Counted from the first letter of the stretch, positions 1 through 9,336 are shown. The stretch: 64,000 nt of DNA from Pseudomonas kermanshahensis (GCF_014269205.2 NZ_JABWRY020000001.1:2418001-2482000); one strand, 5' to 3'. Numbers and translations are program-made. Notes: generated by a model not told the origin, from the letters alone.

Positions 1-51
1 CTATGCTAATTATGTTTTTTAGTTATTTACTGATCTTGCATAAATGCAAAT
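1..51. promoter_or_regulatory. AT-rich box pair shared with the region at 8269-8318
   Basis: The first 51 bases are much richer in A+T than the flanking genes. They hold the 13-mer ctatgctaattat (1-13) and a perfect inverted repeat, TTGCAT-AA-ATGCAA, at 36-49. The same 13-mer followed at almost the same distance by atgcaaat occurs at 8269-8318, upstream of the acyl-CoA-dehydrogenase-like gene. This suggests a promoter/operator for a gene left of the window under the same regulator as the seven-gene operon. The function is inferred from the repetition only. Confidence 0.45.
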
Positions 52-71
52 AAATAATATTGAGTCATGAC

Positions 72-1688
72 TTATGCGGCGGCTTTGTGCCCAGGGATGG
101 CCGCGATCAGTTCACGGGTATAGTCACTCGTTGGCCGATCGAACACCTCGTCTACCGTACCTTGCTCCACCACCTGCCCTTGGCGCAGCACCAGTACGTG
201 GTCCGCCATGCTCGCCACCACTGCCAGGTCATGGGACACCAGCACATAGGCGATCCCCAGTTCGCGTTGCAATTCATCCAGCAGCGCCAGGATCTGCGCC
301 TGCACCGAGACATCCAGTGCACTGACCGGCTCGTCGAGCAACAGCAACTCGGGTTGCAGGGCCAATGCCCGGGCAATGGCCACGCGCTGGCGCTGGCCAC
401 CGGACAGCTCGCGGGGCAGGCGGTCCAGGTAGCTGACGGGCAGGTGCACGCGTTCGATCAGCTCACGGGCCGCCTGTTCCAGCGCGGGGCCTTTGAGCAG
501 GCCGAACGACACCAGGGGCTCGACGATGCTGTCGAACACCGTGAAACGGGGGTCAAGGGCCGCGAACGGGTTTTGCTGGACCAGCTGCATGCGCCGGCGC
601 AAGGGCCGAAACGCCCGCCAGCCAAGGCCGGTAACGTCTACCTGGTCGAACAGAATGCGGCCTTGGCTGGGCGCCTCCAGGCCAAGCGCGATGCGCAGGG
701 TGGTGCTCTTGCCAGAGCCGGACTCGCCGACGATGGCCAAGGTCTGGCCTGGGTGCACCTGCAGGCTGAGGCCCTGCAGGGCGACGAAGCGGTTGTCCTC
801 GCCCTTTGTCTTCGGCAACTCGAATGTCTTGCCGATACCCTCCAGGCTCAGGATCGGTTGCGTACCTGGCGTCAATGGCCCTGGTCGCCGGCGATGGGTA
901 AAGGCGGGCGCTGCCGCAAGCAAGTCACGCGTATAGGGGTGCTGTGGTGCCTGAACGACGAGGCGAGGCGGGCCTTGCTCGACCAGTTCACCCTGTTTCA
1001 TCACCAGCAAGCGGTCGGCGCGGTCGGTGGCCACGCCCAGGTCATGGGTGATGATCAGCAGCGAGATGCCCCGTTCGGCCACCAGCCGTTGCAGGTGATC
1101 GAGGATCTTGCGTTGCACCGTCACGTCCAGCGCGCTGGTGGGTTCGTCAGCGATGATCAGGCGCGGGTTGCCGGCCAGGGCAATGGCGATCAGTACCCGT
1201 TGGCGCATGCCGCCCGACAGTTCGTGCGGGTATTGGCGGGCGCGCAGGGCCGGCTGGTCCAGGCCGACCTGGCCCAGCAGCGCCAGCACATCGGCGTCGA
1301 GGCTGCGGTAGCGGCGGCCGTGGGCCAGGGCCAGTGCTTCGCCGATTTGCTGGCCAACGCGCAGTGTCGGGTTGAGGCTGACCATCGGGTCCTGGGGTAC
1401 CAGGCCGAGGGTACGGCCGCGCAGGTGGCGCTTCTGCCGTTCGCTGGCGTGCGCCACGTCGATGCCATCGACCCACAGTTGGCCGCCATCGACTCGGGCA
1501 GTGCCCGGCAGCAAGCCAAGCAGCGCGTTGGCCAAGGTCGACTTGCCCGAACCGGACTCACCGACGATGGCCACGGTCTCGCCCTGGGCCATGGAGAACG
1601 ACAGGTGTTTGACTGCCTGGGTGGTATGGCCGCCAGCGTGGTAGCTGACGCTGAGGTCGCGCACGGCGATCAGGGGGTGTTGGCTCAT
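72..1688 (-). CDS. Dipeptide/opine-type ABC transporter, dual ATP-binding protein
   Basis: This 538-residue protein has two ABC ATPase halves in one chain, equivalent to DppD and DppF fused. Each half has a Walker A motif GESGSGKST (the first at residues 43-51, the second near residue 310), an ABC signature (LSGGMRQR, then LSGGQRQR) and a Walker B ending in DEP. It would power import through the two permeases encoded immediately upstream. An open frame extends further upstream, but the start at 1688 (MSQHPLIAV) is chosen because it lies at the N-terminus of the first ABC domain and overlaps the permease stop in an ATGA arrangement. Last gene of the operon; no terminator hairpin is evident before the window edge. 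The cargo is unknown; peptides, opines or sulfur-containing small molecules are all possible. Confidence 0.9.
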   Translation of the reverse strand: MSQHPLIAVRDLSVSYHAGGHTTQAVKHLSFSMAQGETVAIVGESGSGKSTLANALLGLLPGTARVDGGQLWVDGIDVAHASERQKRHLRGRTLGLVPQDPMVSLNPTLRVGQQIGEALALAHGRRYRSLDADVLALLGQVGLDQPALRARQYPHELSGGMRQRVLIAIALAGNPRLIIADEPTSALDVTVQRKILDHLQRLVAERGISLLIITHDLGVATDRADRLLVMKQGELVEQGPPRLVVQAPQHPYTRDLLAAAPAFTHRRRPGPLTPGTQPILSLEGIGKTFELPKTKGEDNRFVALQGLSLQVHPGQTLAIVGESGSGKSTTLRIALGLEAPSQGRILFDQVDVTGLGWRAFRPLRRRMQLVQQNPFAALDPRFTVFDSIVEPLVSFGLLKGPALEQAARELIERVHLPVSYLDRLPRELSGGQRQRVAIARALALQPELLLLDEPVSALDVSVQAQILALLDELQRELGIAYVLVSHDLAVVASMADHVLVLRQGQVVEQGTVDEVFDRPTSDYTRELIAAIPGHKAAA

Positions 1689-2575
1689 CGATGGGGCTCC
1701 TCGAAGGTACGGGCGAGATGGTTGAGGCTGAACACCACGGCGACCACGAACAGGCCCGGTAGCAGCGACACCCACGGGGCAGTGATCAGAAAGTGGCGGC
1801 CGTTGGCGATCAGCGTGCCCCATTCTGCTGCCGGGGGCGCCGCGCCAAAGCCGAGGAAGCTCAGGCCGGCGGTGGCCAGGATCGCGGCGCCGAAGTCCAA
1901 CGTGGCAAGCACCGCGACCGGCCCCCAGGCGTTGGGCAGGATGTGCCGCAGCAAGGTGCGGCACCAACTGGCGCCCCCCAGGCGCGCGGCTTCGACATAG
2001 GGCAAGGTCTTGACCCGCAGCACCTCGGCGCGGGTGGTGCGGGCAAAGCCCGGGATGATGCCGACGCCGACGGCGATCGCCACAGGCACCGTACCGAAGC
2101 CGATGGCGGTGACAATCGCCAGGGCCAGCAGCAGACCAGGCAGGGCCAGCAGCACATCGATCACACGCATGAGCGCCGCGTCGACTCGCCCTCCGGCAAA
2201 CCCCGCCAATACCCCCAAACCAAGGCCACCGGCCAGGGCGATGCCCACCGCCAGCAGTGCCGCTTGCACTGACAGGCTGGCGCCGTACACCACGCGTGTA
2301 TACAAGTCGCGGCCCAGTTCGTCGGTACCGAACCAGTGCGCGGCACCGGGCGCGGTCAGCTTGGCCGCAGGCGAGGTGGCATAGGGGTCGAAGTGGGTCA
2401 GCCACTGCGGCACCACGGCGGCGGCCAGCGCAAACAGCACCACCAGCAGCGCCAGGGCGAAACCAGGGCGCGATAACAAAGGTGCCACTGCCTGGCCCAA
2501 GCGCTGCACGCGGGTGCGGCGCTTCCAGGGCGTTGCGGGTGCGGCGGCACGGAACGGGCGGGTATCGGTGGTCAT
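1685..2575 (-). CDS. ABC transporter permease, DppC-like
   Basis: A 296-residue inner-membrane protein with a hydrophobic anchor near residues 35-55 and about five further membrane segments, the pattern of the DppC/OppC branch. The segment FGTDELGRDLYTRVVYGAS and the EAARLGGAS loop match the conserved periplasmic and ATPase-contact regions of the family. It pairs with the DppB-like permease encoded 2 bases upstream and overlaps the ATPase gene by 4 bases, so the three are probably translationally coupled. Substrate is not predictable from the permease alone. Confidence 0.9.
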   Translation of the reverse strand: MTTDTRPFRAAAPATPWKRRTRVQRLGQAVAPLLSRPGFALALLVVLFALAAAVVPQWLTHFDPYATSPAAKLTAPGAAHWFGTDELGRDLYTRVVYGASLSVQAALLAVGIALAGGLGLGVLAGFAGGRVDAALMRVIDVLLALPGLLLALAIVTAIGFGTVPVAIAVGVGIIPGFARTTRAEVLRVKTLPYVEAARLGGASWCRTLLRHILPNAWGPVAVLATLDFGAAILATAGLSFLGFGAAPPAAEWGTLIANGRHFLITAPWVSLLPGLFVVAVVFSLNHLARTFEEPHR

Positions 2576-2577
2576 GG

Positions 2578-3528
2578 TCAGGTCACCTTCGTGGCATGCG
2601 TGATGCGGGGGTCAAGGTAGGGGTAGAGCAGGTCGACGATCAGGTTGACCAGTACGAAGGCCGCCGCCGATACCGCGACGATCGCCAGCACCACCGGGAT
2701 GTCCTGGCGCAACACCGCTTCCTGGGCCAGCCGACCGACACCGTTGCGCGAGAAGATGGTCTCGACCAGCACGGCGCCGGACACGGTATTGCCCACTTGC
2801 AGTCCCACCAGGGTAAGAATCGGCAGGGCCGCGTTGCGCAGCGCGTGCCGGGCCTGCACCTGGGCGCGGCTCAGCCCCTTGGCGAACGCCGTGGCGATGT
2901 AGGGCTCGTGCCACACGCCTTGGAAACCGCGTTGCAGCACCTGGGCATAGACTGCGGCGCTGGGGATGGCCAGGGTCACGGCTGGCAGCACCAGGCTGGC
3001 GAAGCCTTGGCTGCCGGTGGCCGGGAACCAGCCCAGGCCGAAGGCGAAGACCTGGATCAGCAGCAGCCCCATCCAGAACACCGGCACCGAGAACCCCAGT
3101 GAAGGCACGCGTGACAGCGCCACCTTCAGCGGCCGCCATTGCAGGTACGCGGTGAGGTAGGCCAGGCCGATACCGGACAGCAACGACAGCACGATGGCCA
3201 AGCCGGCCAGTGACAAGGTCTGCGGCAGGCGCTCGGCCAGCAGCTCGGTCACCGGTCTGTTCAGCGACAGCGAACGGCCCAGGTCGCCTTGCAGCGCGCG
3301 CCACAGCAAGTCGAAGTACTGCTCGAAAATCCCCTGGTCCAGCCCGTAGTAGGCGCGCGCCTTGGCCAGGTCTTCAGGTGACAGGCCGTCGGCCTCCATG
3401 CCCGAGGCGCTGAGCATGATCGCCAAGGTGTCCCCTGGCAGCAGGTAGAGGATGAAGTAGGTAATGGTGTAGGCCCCCCACAGCACCAGCAGCGCCTGGC
3501 CGATGCGCCCGATCAGGTAGCGGTTCAT
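2578..3528 (-). CDS. ABC transporter permease, DppB-like
   Basis: A 316-residue permease with the family N-terminus (MNRYLIGRIGQALLVLWG), a first transmembrane helix and a following periplasmic loop, then five more helices. The ATPase-contact loop and the motif VETIFSRNGVGRLA near the C-terminus are typical of DppB/OppB/GsiC proteins. Its start overlaps the stop of the binding-protein gene by 4 bases (ATGA). Together with the DppC-like protein and the dual ATPase it makes a complete importer. Confidence 0.9.
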   Translation of the reverse strand: MNRYLIGRIGQALLVLWGAYTITYFILYLLPGDTLAIMLSASGMEADGLSPEDLAKARAYYGLDQGIFEQYFDLLWRALQGDLGRSLSLNRPVTELLAERLPQTLSLAGLAIVLSLLSGIGLAYLTAYLQWRPLKVALSRVPSLGFSVPVFWMGLLLIQVFAFGLGWFPATGSQGFASLVLPAVTLAIPSAAVYAQVLQRGFQGVWHEPYIATAFAKGLSRAQVQARHALRNAALPILTLVGLQVGNTVSGAVLVETIFSRNGVGRLAQEAVLRQDIPVVLAIVAVSAAAFVLVNLIVDLLYPYLDPRITHATKVT

Positions 3529-5150
3529 GGCTGGGCGACCTGGATATCGCTGAGGAACGCAAAGCCCTCGGCGGTCCAGCGGAAGTCCTTGACCCTGGGC
3601 GCGGTGGCGGCCTGCCAGACACGCTCGTATAACGGGAACGCCGAGGCCTGGTCGATGAGCAGGTCCTGCAGTTGGCCGTAGGCCTGGGCACGCTGAGCGT
3701 CGTGGGTGGCGGTAATGCCATCGTCGAATAGCGCCTGGGCCTGGGTCAGGGTCTGGGGCTCATAGGTATTGGTGGCGAGGGTGGCACTGTTGGCGGCGCG
3801 CGGGTCGAGGATGGTCTGGAGGATGATCGGGTCGGCGCGGGTCATGTAGGTGGAGGTGAGGTCGTAGTTACCCGACGCATTGCCTGCGACCCATTCGGCG
3901 CGGGTCAGTACATTGAGCTTGAGGTCGATGCCCACCTTGCGCAGTTGGTCCTGGATCAGCACGTCGCCAGCGCTTTCGGCCGGCGTTAGGTTGTAGCGCA
4001 AGGTCAGGCGCTTGCCATCCTTGTGCCGATAGCCATCATCGCCCTTGCTCCAGCCGGCGGCGTCGAGCAAGCGCTCTGCGCCTTGTGGGTCGTAGGCGAG
4101 CTTGTCGGCCTGGGCCTTGAAATACGGGGTGGTGATGTCATAAACCCCGGACACCACCGGGAACTCGGCGTTGTAGACGGTGTGGGCGTAGCTGGTACGG
4201 TCGATGGCTTTCTGCAAGGCCAGGCGTACCTGGCGATCACCCAGCAACCGGTCGTTGCGGGTGTTGGGGTAAAGGTTCAGCGCCGGGCCTGGCAGCGAGC
4301 GGCTCTGAATGGTCGCACCCTTGGCCTGGAACAGCTTCAGGTCGACTTCGGAGAAGGGGTTGCGCGGCCAGAGGATGTCGGCCTTGCCCTGCAGGAACAG
4401 GCCGTTGCGCACGCTTTCTTCGGGGATATAGCTGATGTCCACGGCATCCAAGTGGGCCGCGCCGGGGTTTTTCACGTTGGCCGAGGCCCAGGCGTAGTCA
4501 GGGCGTTTCACCAGGCGTGCGCCGACTTCCGGGGTGTAGTGCTCAAGTACGAATGGGCCAGTGCCGATGATCTTGCCCAGCGAACGCTCTTGGGCGCTGA
4601 GCGCGTAGGACGCGGGCGCCAGGATGGCCAGGTTGGTGGTCGAGGTGGCTTGCAGGAACCCGGCATTGGGGCGGGCGAGCACCAGGCGCACGGTGAAGTC
4701 GTCGACCACGTCGGCGTGGTCGTAGCCCGCGAGGTAGGTCGCGCCGAAGGTGGCGGGCAACTGCGTGGCGAAGGCTTTGTTGGTGTCGAAGGCCGTCTTC
4801 ACGGCGTGGGCGTCGAAGCGCTCGCCGTTACTGAAGCTGACGTCCTGGCGCAGGTGGAAGGTGTAGGTGAGGGCGTCATCGCTGACTTCCCAGCTTTTTG
4901 CCAGCCAGGGGATGATGCGGCCGCTGTCAGGGTCCTGGTCGGTGAGGGACTCGGCGACATTGCGCAGCAGCACACGGTGTTCGAGCCAATAGACCTGGAA
5001 GGGGTCGACGCTGACCAGGGTGGTGTTGTCGCCCCAGAAAGCGATATTGAGGGTTTTGCTGGTGTCCTCGGTGGCGGGGGAGCAGCCGGTGAGGGCGAGC
5101 ACCAGGGCGCAGGCGTTAAGCAAGTGGCGGGCACGGGGGAGTGGCGGCAT
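3525..5150 (-). CDS. ABC transporter substrate-binding lipoprotein, family 5
   Basis: A 541-residue periplasmic binding protein of the SBP_bac_5 (DppA/OppA/NikA) family. The N-terminus is a lipoprotein signal: two arginines, a hydrophobic stretch, and the lipobox LTGC ending at about residue 23. The mature part shows the family's usual features, such as ESLTDQDPDSGRIIPWLAKS near the start. Length fits the family (about 500-550). It is the fourth gene of the minus-strand operon and the first of the transporter set. The ligand is unknown; this family also takes up opines, nickel chelates and glutathione. Confidence 0.9.
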   Translation of the reverse strand: MPPLPRARHLLNACALVLALTGCSPATEDTSKTLNIAFWGDNTTLVSVDPFQVYWLEHRVLLRNVAESLTDQDPDSGRIIPWLAKSWEVSDDALTYTFHLRQDVSFSNGERFDAHAVKTAFDTNKAFATQLPATFGATYLAGYDHADVVDDFTVRLVLARPNAGFLQATSTTNLAILAPASYALSAQERSLGKIIGTGPFVLEHYTPEVGARLVKRPDYAWASANVKNPGAAHLDAVDISYIPEESVRNGLFLQGKADILWPRNPFSEVDLKLFQAKGATIQSRSLPGPALNLYPNTRNDRLLGDRQVRLALQKAIDRTSYAHTVYNAEFPVVSGVYDITTPYFKAQADKLAYDPQGAERLLDAAGWSKGDDGYRHKDGKRLTLRYNLTPAESAGDVLIQDQLRKVGIDLKLNVLTRAEWVAGNASGNYDLTSTYMTRADPIILQTILDPRAANSATLATNTYEPQTLTQAQALFDDGITATHDAQRAQAYGQLQDLLIDQASAFPLYERVWQAATAPRVKDFRWTAEGFAFLSDIQVAQP

Positions 5151-5183
5151 GGGGGCGTTCCTTCTGATGTCATTGGGTTGCCT

Positions 5184-5277
5184 GGGCTGGCCTTTTCGCG
5201 GGCAAGCCCGCTCCTACAGGTACAGCGGTGTACCTGATGGATGTGGGAGCGGGCTTGCCCGCGAAGAGGCCAGCCCA
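5184..5277. repeat. Paired REP palindrome
   Basis: Two REP units face each other: the core gcgggcaagcccgctcc at about 5197-5213 is mirrored at about 5253-5270, and the outer arms gggctggcc/ggccagccc also pair. This is the P. putida-type REP doublet. It lies between the aldolase and the binding-protein genes, where a REP hairpin may stabilise the upstream mRNA or lower expression of the transporter part of the operon. Confidence 0.85.
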
Positions 5278-5296
5278 AGCAGCAGCGGTCTGCCAG

Positions 5297-6091
5297 TCAG
5301 TCCTGGTAGTCACGCCCCTCACGGTCCAATTGGCGGATCAGCGCATCCCAATGGCGCTGAATCCCTTCGCCAAGCCCGTCGGAAAACCGTTTGGACTGCT
5401 CGTGCACCTTGGCAATCGCCGCCGGTGCCGCATGCAGCAACTGGTCATTGCCGCCGGCCTGCGCCGCCACCTGGATGTTGCACGCCCGCTCCAGCCCATG
5501 CAGCTCGCGGAACGCATGCTCGACACTGACCCCGCCGGTCAGCAGGCCGTGGTTGCGCAGGATCAGGATGTTGCTGTCACCCAGGTTGGCAACCAGGCGC
5601 TGTTGCTCGTCCAGGTCCAGGGCGACGCCTTCGTAGTCGTGGTAAACCACCCGGCTGTAGTAGGCCAGCGCATGCTGGGAGATCGGTAGCAGGCCATCCC
5701 GCTGGGCGGACACGGCGGCGCCGTCGCGGGTGTGGGTGTGCAGCACCGCCTTGAGGTCGTGCCGCGCGCGGTGAATGGCGCTGTGGATGACGTAACCGGC
5801 CTGGTTGATGCCTAGACCAAGTGGGTCGTCGATGATCGTGCCGTCGACATCTACCTTGACCAGGTTGGAGGCGGTAATTTCATCGAACAGCAAGCCAAAG
5901 GCGTTGATCAGGAAGTGCTCGTCTGGCCCGGGCACCCGCGCCGAAAAGTGCGTGTAGATGTGGTCGGTCCAGCGGAACAATGCCGCCAGGCGATAGGCGG
6001 CCGCCAGTTTTACCCGCACCTCCCATTCCTCGGCACTGACCCGCTGGCGAACGGTGTTTGCTTGTGGGGATACGACAGACAATGAACTCAT
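5297..6091 (-). CDS. Class II aldolase/adducin family protein
   Basis: A 264-residue cytosolic protein with the fold of fuculose-phosphate-type aldolases. The metal-binding pair is seen in LHTHTRDG (about residues 137-144), and a third His is in RNHGLLTGG (about 180-188). The N-terminal part RLAALFRWTDHIYTHFSAR is typical of the adducin-like branch used as decarboxylases or aldolases on small hydroxyacids. It follows the D-2-hydroxyacid dehydrogenase gene by 21 bases, so the two probably act on one substrate. The reaction cannot be assigned from sequence. Confidence 0.85.
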   Translation of the reverse strand: MSSLSVVSPQANTVRQRVSAEEWEVRVKLAAAYRLAALFRWTDHIYTHFSARVPGPDEHFLINAFGLLFDEITASNLVKVDVDGTIIDDPLGLGINQAGYVIHSAIHRARHDLKAVLHTHTRDGAAVSAQRDGLLPISQHALAYYSRVVYHDYEGVALDLDEQQRLVANLGDSNILILRNHGLLTGGVSVEHAFRELHGLERACNIQVAAQAGGNDQLLHAAPAAIAKVHEQSKRFSDGLGEGIQRHWDALIRQLDREGRDYQD

Positions 6092-6112
6092 GGTGTGCTC
6101 CAGAAGAGAAGG

Positions 6113-7057
6113 TCAGTAGCCACGCTGGATATCGACCAGGTTGCGCAGCGGCGCCTGCTCGCGATAGCGGGCGAAGTTGTCGAGGAAGGCGTCGAGCAGC
6201 GCGGGGTAGCCGTCCTCGGAAATCGCCGACGTGTGCGGCGACAGGAATACGCGGGGGTGGTGGTACAGCGGGTGGCCCGCCGGCAACGGTTCCGGGTCGG
6301 TGACATCGAGGCTGGCGCGGCCGATCAGCCCGCTGTCGAGTGCTTCGAGCAAGGCCTGTTGGTCCAGTAGGGCGCCGCGGGCGATGTTGATCAGGTGCAG
6401 GCCGGGCTTGGCCTGGGCCAGCACCTGGCGGTCGATCAGGCCACGTGTGGCTGGGGTCAGCGGTGCGGCGATGACCAGGTGATCGCTGCCTGCGAACAGG
6501 TGCTGCAGGCGCTCGACGCGCTCGACACCGGGCACTTCGGCAATCGGCTGCCCAGGGCGGTTCAGTGCCAGCACGCGCATGCCGAGCGCGGTGGCCTTGC
6601 GCGCCAGGCTCTGGCCAATGCTGCCGAAGCCGAAGATGCCCAACGTGCGGCCGCGCAACGGCGCCAAGGGCGTCAGGCGCCAGTCGGCGTCCTTCACCCA
6701 CAGCCCCGGCAGTTGCTTGGCGGCGGCAAACACCAGGGCCAGGGCAAACTCTGCGACCTGCTCGGCGTTGGCGCCCTTGCCGCTGGTCACCGGCGGCCCC
6801 TGGAATACCCAGTCGGGGTAGAAGTCGATGCCCGACGACACCACCTGCACCCAGCGCAGCGACCAGGGCCAGCCTGGCGGCGGGGTATCTACGCGGTTAC
6901 CGCGAATATTGATCGGGCGCACGATGAACACATCGGCAGGCACATCCACGTGCAACTGGCCGGGGGCGAGGTCGATGACTTCGTGGTCGGGCAGGTGTTC
7001 GCGCAGGTAGTGGTTGGCCTGAGGGTCAAGCTGGCTGACAATGATCGAGTGGCTCAT
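6113..7057 (-). CDS. D-isomer-specific 2-hydroxyacid dehydrogenase
   Basis: A 314-residue NAD(P)-dependent oxidoreductase. The nucleotide-binding loop is GIFGFGSIGQSLA. The catalytic arginine is in NIARGALLDQ, and the catalytic histidine in LSPHTSAI. The family interconverts 2-hydroxyacids and 2-oxoacids. The start at 7057 (MSHSIIVSQ) overlaps the stop of the preceding flavoprotein gene (ATGA) and is preferred to a longer frame whose extra 26 residues are low-complexity. It belongs to the seven-gene operon that includes an importer; substrate unknown. Confidence 0.88.
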   Translation of the reverse strand: MSHSIIVSQLDPQANHYLREHLPDHEVIDLAPGQLHVDVPADVFIVRPINIRGNRVDTPPPGWPWSLRWVQVVSSGIDFYPDWVFQGPPVTSGKGANAEQVAEFALALVFAAAKQLPGLWVKDADWRLTPLAPLRGRTLGIFGFGSIGQSLARKATALGMRVLALNRPGQPIAEVPGVERVERLQHLFAGSDHLVIAAPLTPATRGLIDRQVLAQAKPGLHLINIARGALLDQQALLEALDSGLIGRASLDVTDPEPLPAGHPLYHHPRVFLSPHTSAISEDGYPALLDAFLDNFARYREQAPLRNLVDIQRGY

Positions 7058-8190
7058 GCTGCCACCTCCGCCAGTGCGCTGCGCCCAACCTGGGCCAGCA
7101 CCACATCGTCCTGGGGCGTGTGGATGCGGCTGCACAGCACGTCACGGTAGTGCCGCTCCAGCGGGTTGCGGCGGGACAGGCCAGGGTTGCCGGCAGCCTC
7201 GATGGCCAGCTCGACCGCCTGGATGGCGTTGCGACTGACCAGGTGTTTGATCTGCCCGGCATGGCGCGGGTCAATGTGCCCGGCGACGGCCGAGTCCAGC
7301 AGGCTGCGGTTGGCGAACAGCAGGGTATCGATGCGCCCGACTACCTCCTGGAAGCGCGGCAGGCTCGCCAGCGATGCACCCAGGTTGGAGGGTGCGCGGT
7401 TGTTGAGAAACTGCACCAGCCAATCACGCGCAGCCTGGGCGACGCCGTCGTAAAGTGCCGGCAGCAGCACCGACATCCACAGCAGGCCGGTGCCATCGAG
7501 TTCGGGCCGCGGCGCGCTGGCAGGGCTGACACTGACGGCGTGGTCCAGCGGGATCAGCACGTCGTCAAAGCGCACCTCGTGGCTGCAGGTGGCGCGCATG
7601 CCCAGGTGGTCCCAGTCTTCGACGATGCTGATGCCGGGCGTGTCCTTGTGCACCAGAAAACCACCGACCAGCGGGTCTTTATCGTCGCTGCGCGCCCACA
7701 CCAGGTACCAGGTCAGGCCGTAGCTGCCGGTGGAGTAGATTTTGCGCCCAGACAGCCGCCAGCCAGCAGCGGTGCGCCGCGCGACGGTGGCCGGCAGGCC
7801 GCCACGGGCCGGCGTACCCAGTTCGGGTTCGGCGCGAAAGGCGTTAATCAGCGCACCGTTGGCCACCGCGTCACGGGCAACCTGCAAGCGCAACTGCACG
7901 GGCCAGCGGGCTTCGTCCTGCAGGCGAAAGTGCTGCAGGTACTGCATGACCAGGATCAGCGCCGTGGAGGGGTCGCCCTTGCCAACGGCGGCAACCACCT
8001 GGCGCGCAGTGGCCAGGTCGGCCCCGCCGCCACCCAGGGCGCGGGGCACAGTCAGGCTCAGCAGGCCGTGGCGGTGAAGCAGGCTGAAGTTGTCGGCGGG
8101 GAACTGACCGCTGCGGTCATAGCGCTCGGCGTTGGCAGCAAGGGCCTGGGTCAGCTCGGCAAGAGCAGCGGTGGATGGGGGGTGACTCAT
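7054..8190 (-). CDS. Acyl-CoA dehydrogenase-like flavoprotein (SfnB/DszC-type)
   Basis: A 378-residue flavoprotein with the three-part fold of acyl-CoA dehydrogenases: an N-terminal helical part (RHGLLSLTVPRALGGGGAD), a central beta part with GRKIYSTGS and GMRATCSHEVRFDDV, and a C-terminal helical bundle. It lacks the clear catalytic glutamate context of true acyl-CoA dehydrogenases. Proteins of this type in Pseudomonas sulfur-scavenging clusters (SfnB, DszC relatives) act as flavin-dependent oxygenases or are of unknown function. It is the first gene of the minus-strand operon, preceded by an AT-rich region with the shared boxes. A role in organosulfur breakdown is inferred from the relatives, not shown. 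Confidence 0.82.
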   Translation of the reverse strand: MSHPPSTAALAELTQALAANAERYDRSGQFPADNFSLLHRHGLLSLTVPRALGGGGADLATARQVVAAVGKGDPSTALILVMQYLQHFRLQDEARWPVQLRLQVARDAVANGALINAFRAEPELGTPARGGLPATVARRTAAGWRLSGRKIYSTGSYGLTWYLVWARSDDKDPLVGGFLVHKDTPGISIVEDWDHLGMRATCSHEVRFDDVLIPLDHAVSVSPASAPRPELDGTGLLWMSVLLPALYDGVAQAARDWLVQFLNNRAPSNLGASLASLPRFQEVVGRIDTLLFANRSLLDSAVAGHIDPRHAGQIKHLVSRNAIQAVELAIEAAGNPGLSRRNPLERHYRDVLCSRIHTPQDDVVLAQVGRSALAEVAA

Positions 8191-8268
8191 GGAGTATTCA
8201 TCCCTGGAACACGGTGGGTTTCTAAGACCGTATTCGTCTGGATGAGCGCTGTAAAAGTCTTTTTAGTT

Positions 8269-8318
8269 CTATGCTAATTATTTGTTTGTAGAATTTAAAA
8301 AATCTCTAATATGCAAAT
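8269..8318 (-). promoter_or_regulatory. AT-rich promoter region of the seven-gene operon with shared boxes
   Basis: The interval 8191-8324 between the LysR gene and the flavoprotein gene is strongly AT-rich from 8255 onward. It holds the 13-mer ctatgctaattat (8269-8281) and, 42 bases from its start, atgcaaat (8311-8318), the same pair found at 1-51. It is the natural site for the operon promoter and for binding of the adjacent LysR protein. No exact -35/-10 can be fixed by eye. Confidence 0.5.
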
Positions 8319-8324
8319 ATTTTA

Positions 8325-9239
8325 TTATGTGTGGTCTCCTGCTGTGGGCGCGGCCTGCAGCCTGTTCCCGGCAATCTCACCAAACAGCTCCACCGGCTCC
8401 TGCAGGTTGCCCAGGTACCGTGGATGGAACAGCCACAAGTCCACCTGCGGTTTGAAATCCGTCACGTTGACCACATCCAGTGCATCCCGATGGCGGCTGC
8501 TCTGTAGCAGCGGCTCGGGCACCAAACCCAGCCCTTGCCCGTTGGCGACCAGGCCCAGTTGCAGGTCGGTGCCAAAGGTTTCCAGGTTGATCGACAGGCT
8601 TAGCCCTTGTTCGCTCAAGGCCCGCTGCAGCCCTGCACGAAAACCGCAGCCGTCGGGGTTGAGCACCCAGCCGCGGGTGTAACAATCCTTTAGCTTGTAA
8701 CTGCGCTTGCTGGCGCTGCCCTTGGCGGCCACCACGCGCAGTGGCATACGCGCGATGGAGCGGCTGGTGATGCCCTCAGGGAAGATTTTGCCAGGCGGGA
8801 ACAGCGCGGCAGCGGCGTCGAGTTCGCCGTTTTCCATGCGTGCGATCAGGCTGCTGCCCCAACCACTGGTGACTTGGGTGCGCAACACCGGGTAGGTGTC
8901 GCGAATCTGCGCCAGGGCGTCGAGCAGCACCACGTCCCCCAGGGTTTGCGGCACGCCCAGGCGCAATGTGCCTGAGGGGGCGCCGTCATTGGCGACCAAT
9001 TCACGCAGTGAGTCGATCTCCCGCAGGATCGCCTTGCACTGCTCATACACGCGCAGGCCCATTGGCGTTGGCTTCAGCGGTTTGGTGTTGCGGTCGAGCA
9101 GGGTGGCGCCGAGGTCTTCCTCGAAGTTCTGCACGCGACGGGTGATGGCCGGCTGGGTGAGTTGCAGGGCCTCGGCGGCGAGGTTGGTCGACTGGCAACG
9201 GATGACCGCCACGAAGGCGTCCATGTCATCGATTTTCAT
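8325..9239 (-). CDS. LysR-family transcriptional regulator
   Basis: A 304-residue regulator. The N-terminal winged helix-turn-helix (residues 1-60) reads DMDAFVAVIRCQSTNLAAEA followed by LTQPAITRRVQNFEEDLG. The effector-binding domain follows from about residue 90 (GTLRLGVPQTLGD). It lies just upstream of and in the same direction as the flavoprotein-transporter operon, separated by 134 bases that carry the shared boxes, so it is the likely activator of that operon. Its co-inducer is unknown. Confidence 0.9.
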   Translation of the reverse strand: MKIDDMDAFVAVIRCQSTNLAAEALQLTQPAITRRVQNFEEDLGATLLDRNTKPLKPTPMGLRVYEQCKAILREIDSLRELVANDGAPSGTLRLGVPQTLGDVVLLDALAQIRDTYPVLRTQVTSGWGSSLIARMENGELDAAAALFPPGKIFPEGITSRSIARMPLRVVAAKGSASKRSYKLKDCYTRGWVLNPDGCGFRAGLQRALSEQGLSLSINLETFGTDLQLGLVANGQGLGLVPEPLLQSSRHRDALDVVNVTDFKPQVDLWLFHPRYLGNLQEPVELFGEIAGNRLQAAPTAGDHT

Positions 9240-9336
9240 ATTCGGCGCTCACATATTGGGGCTGTGGGACATACCTTGGAAGAATAATCCTCATTGTGCG
9301 GATTGTCACAGCGCCCGATGCATCAGTGCCTTGCCG

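Noticed and set aside
60..2000. 646-codon plus-strand frame opposite the ABC ATPase
   Set aside because: It is antisense to a well-matched ATPase, has no recognisable domain, and its repeated Gln/His/Ala content is the usual shadow of a high-GC gene.
72..2405. Longer ATPase frame beginning at 2405
   Set aside because: The extra N-terminal part lies inside the permease gene in another frame and shows no homology; the start at 1688 fits the ABC domain.
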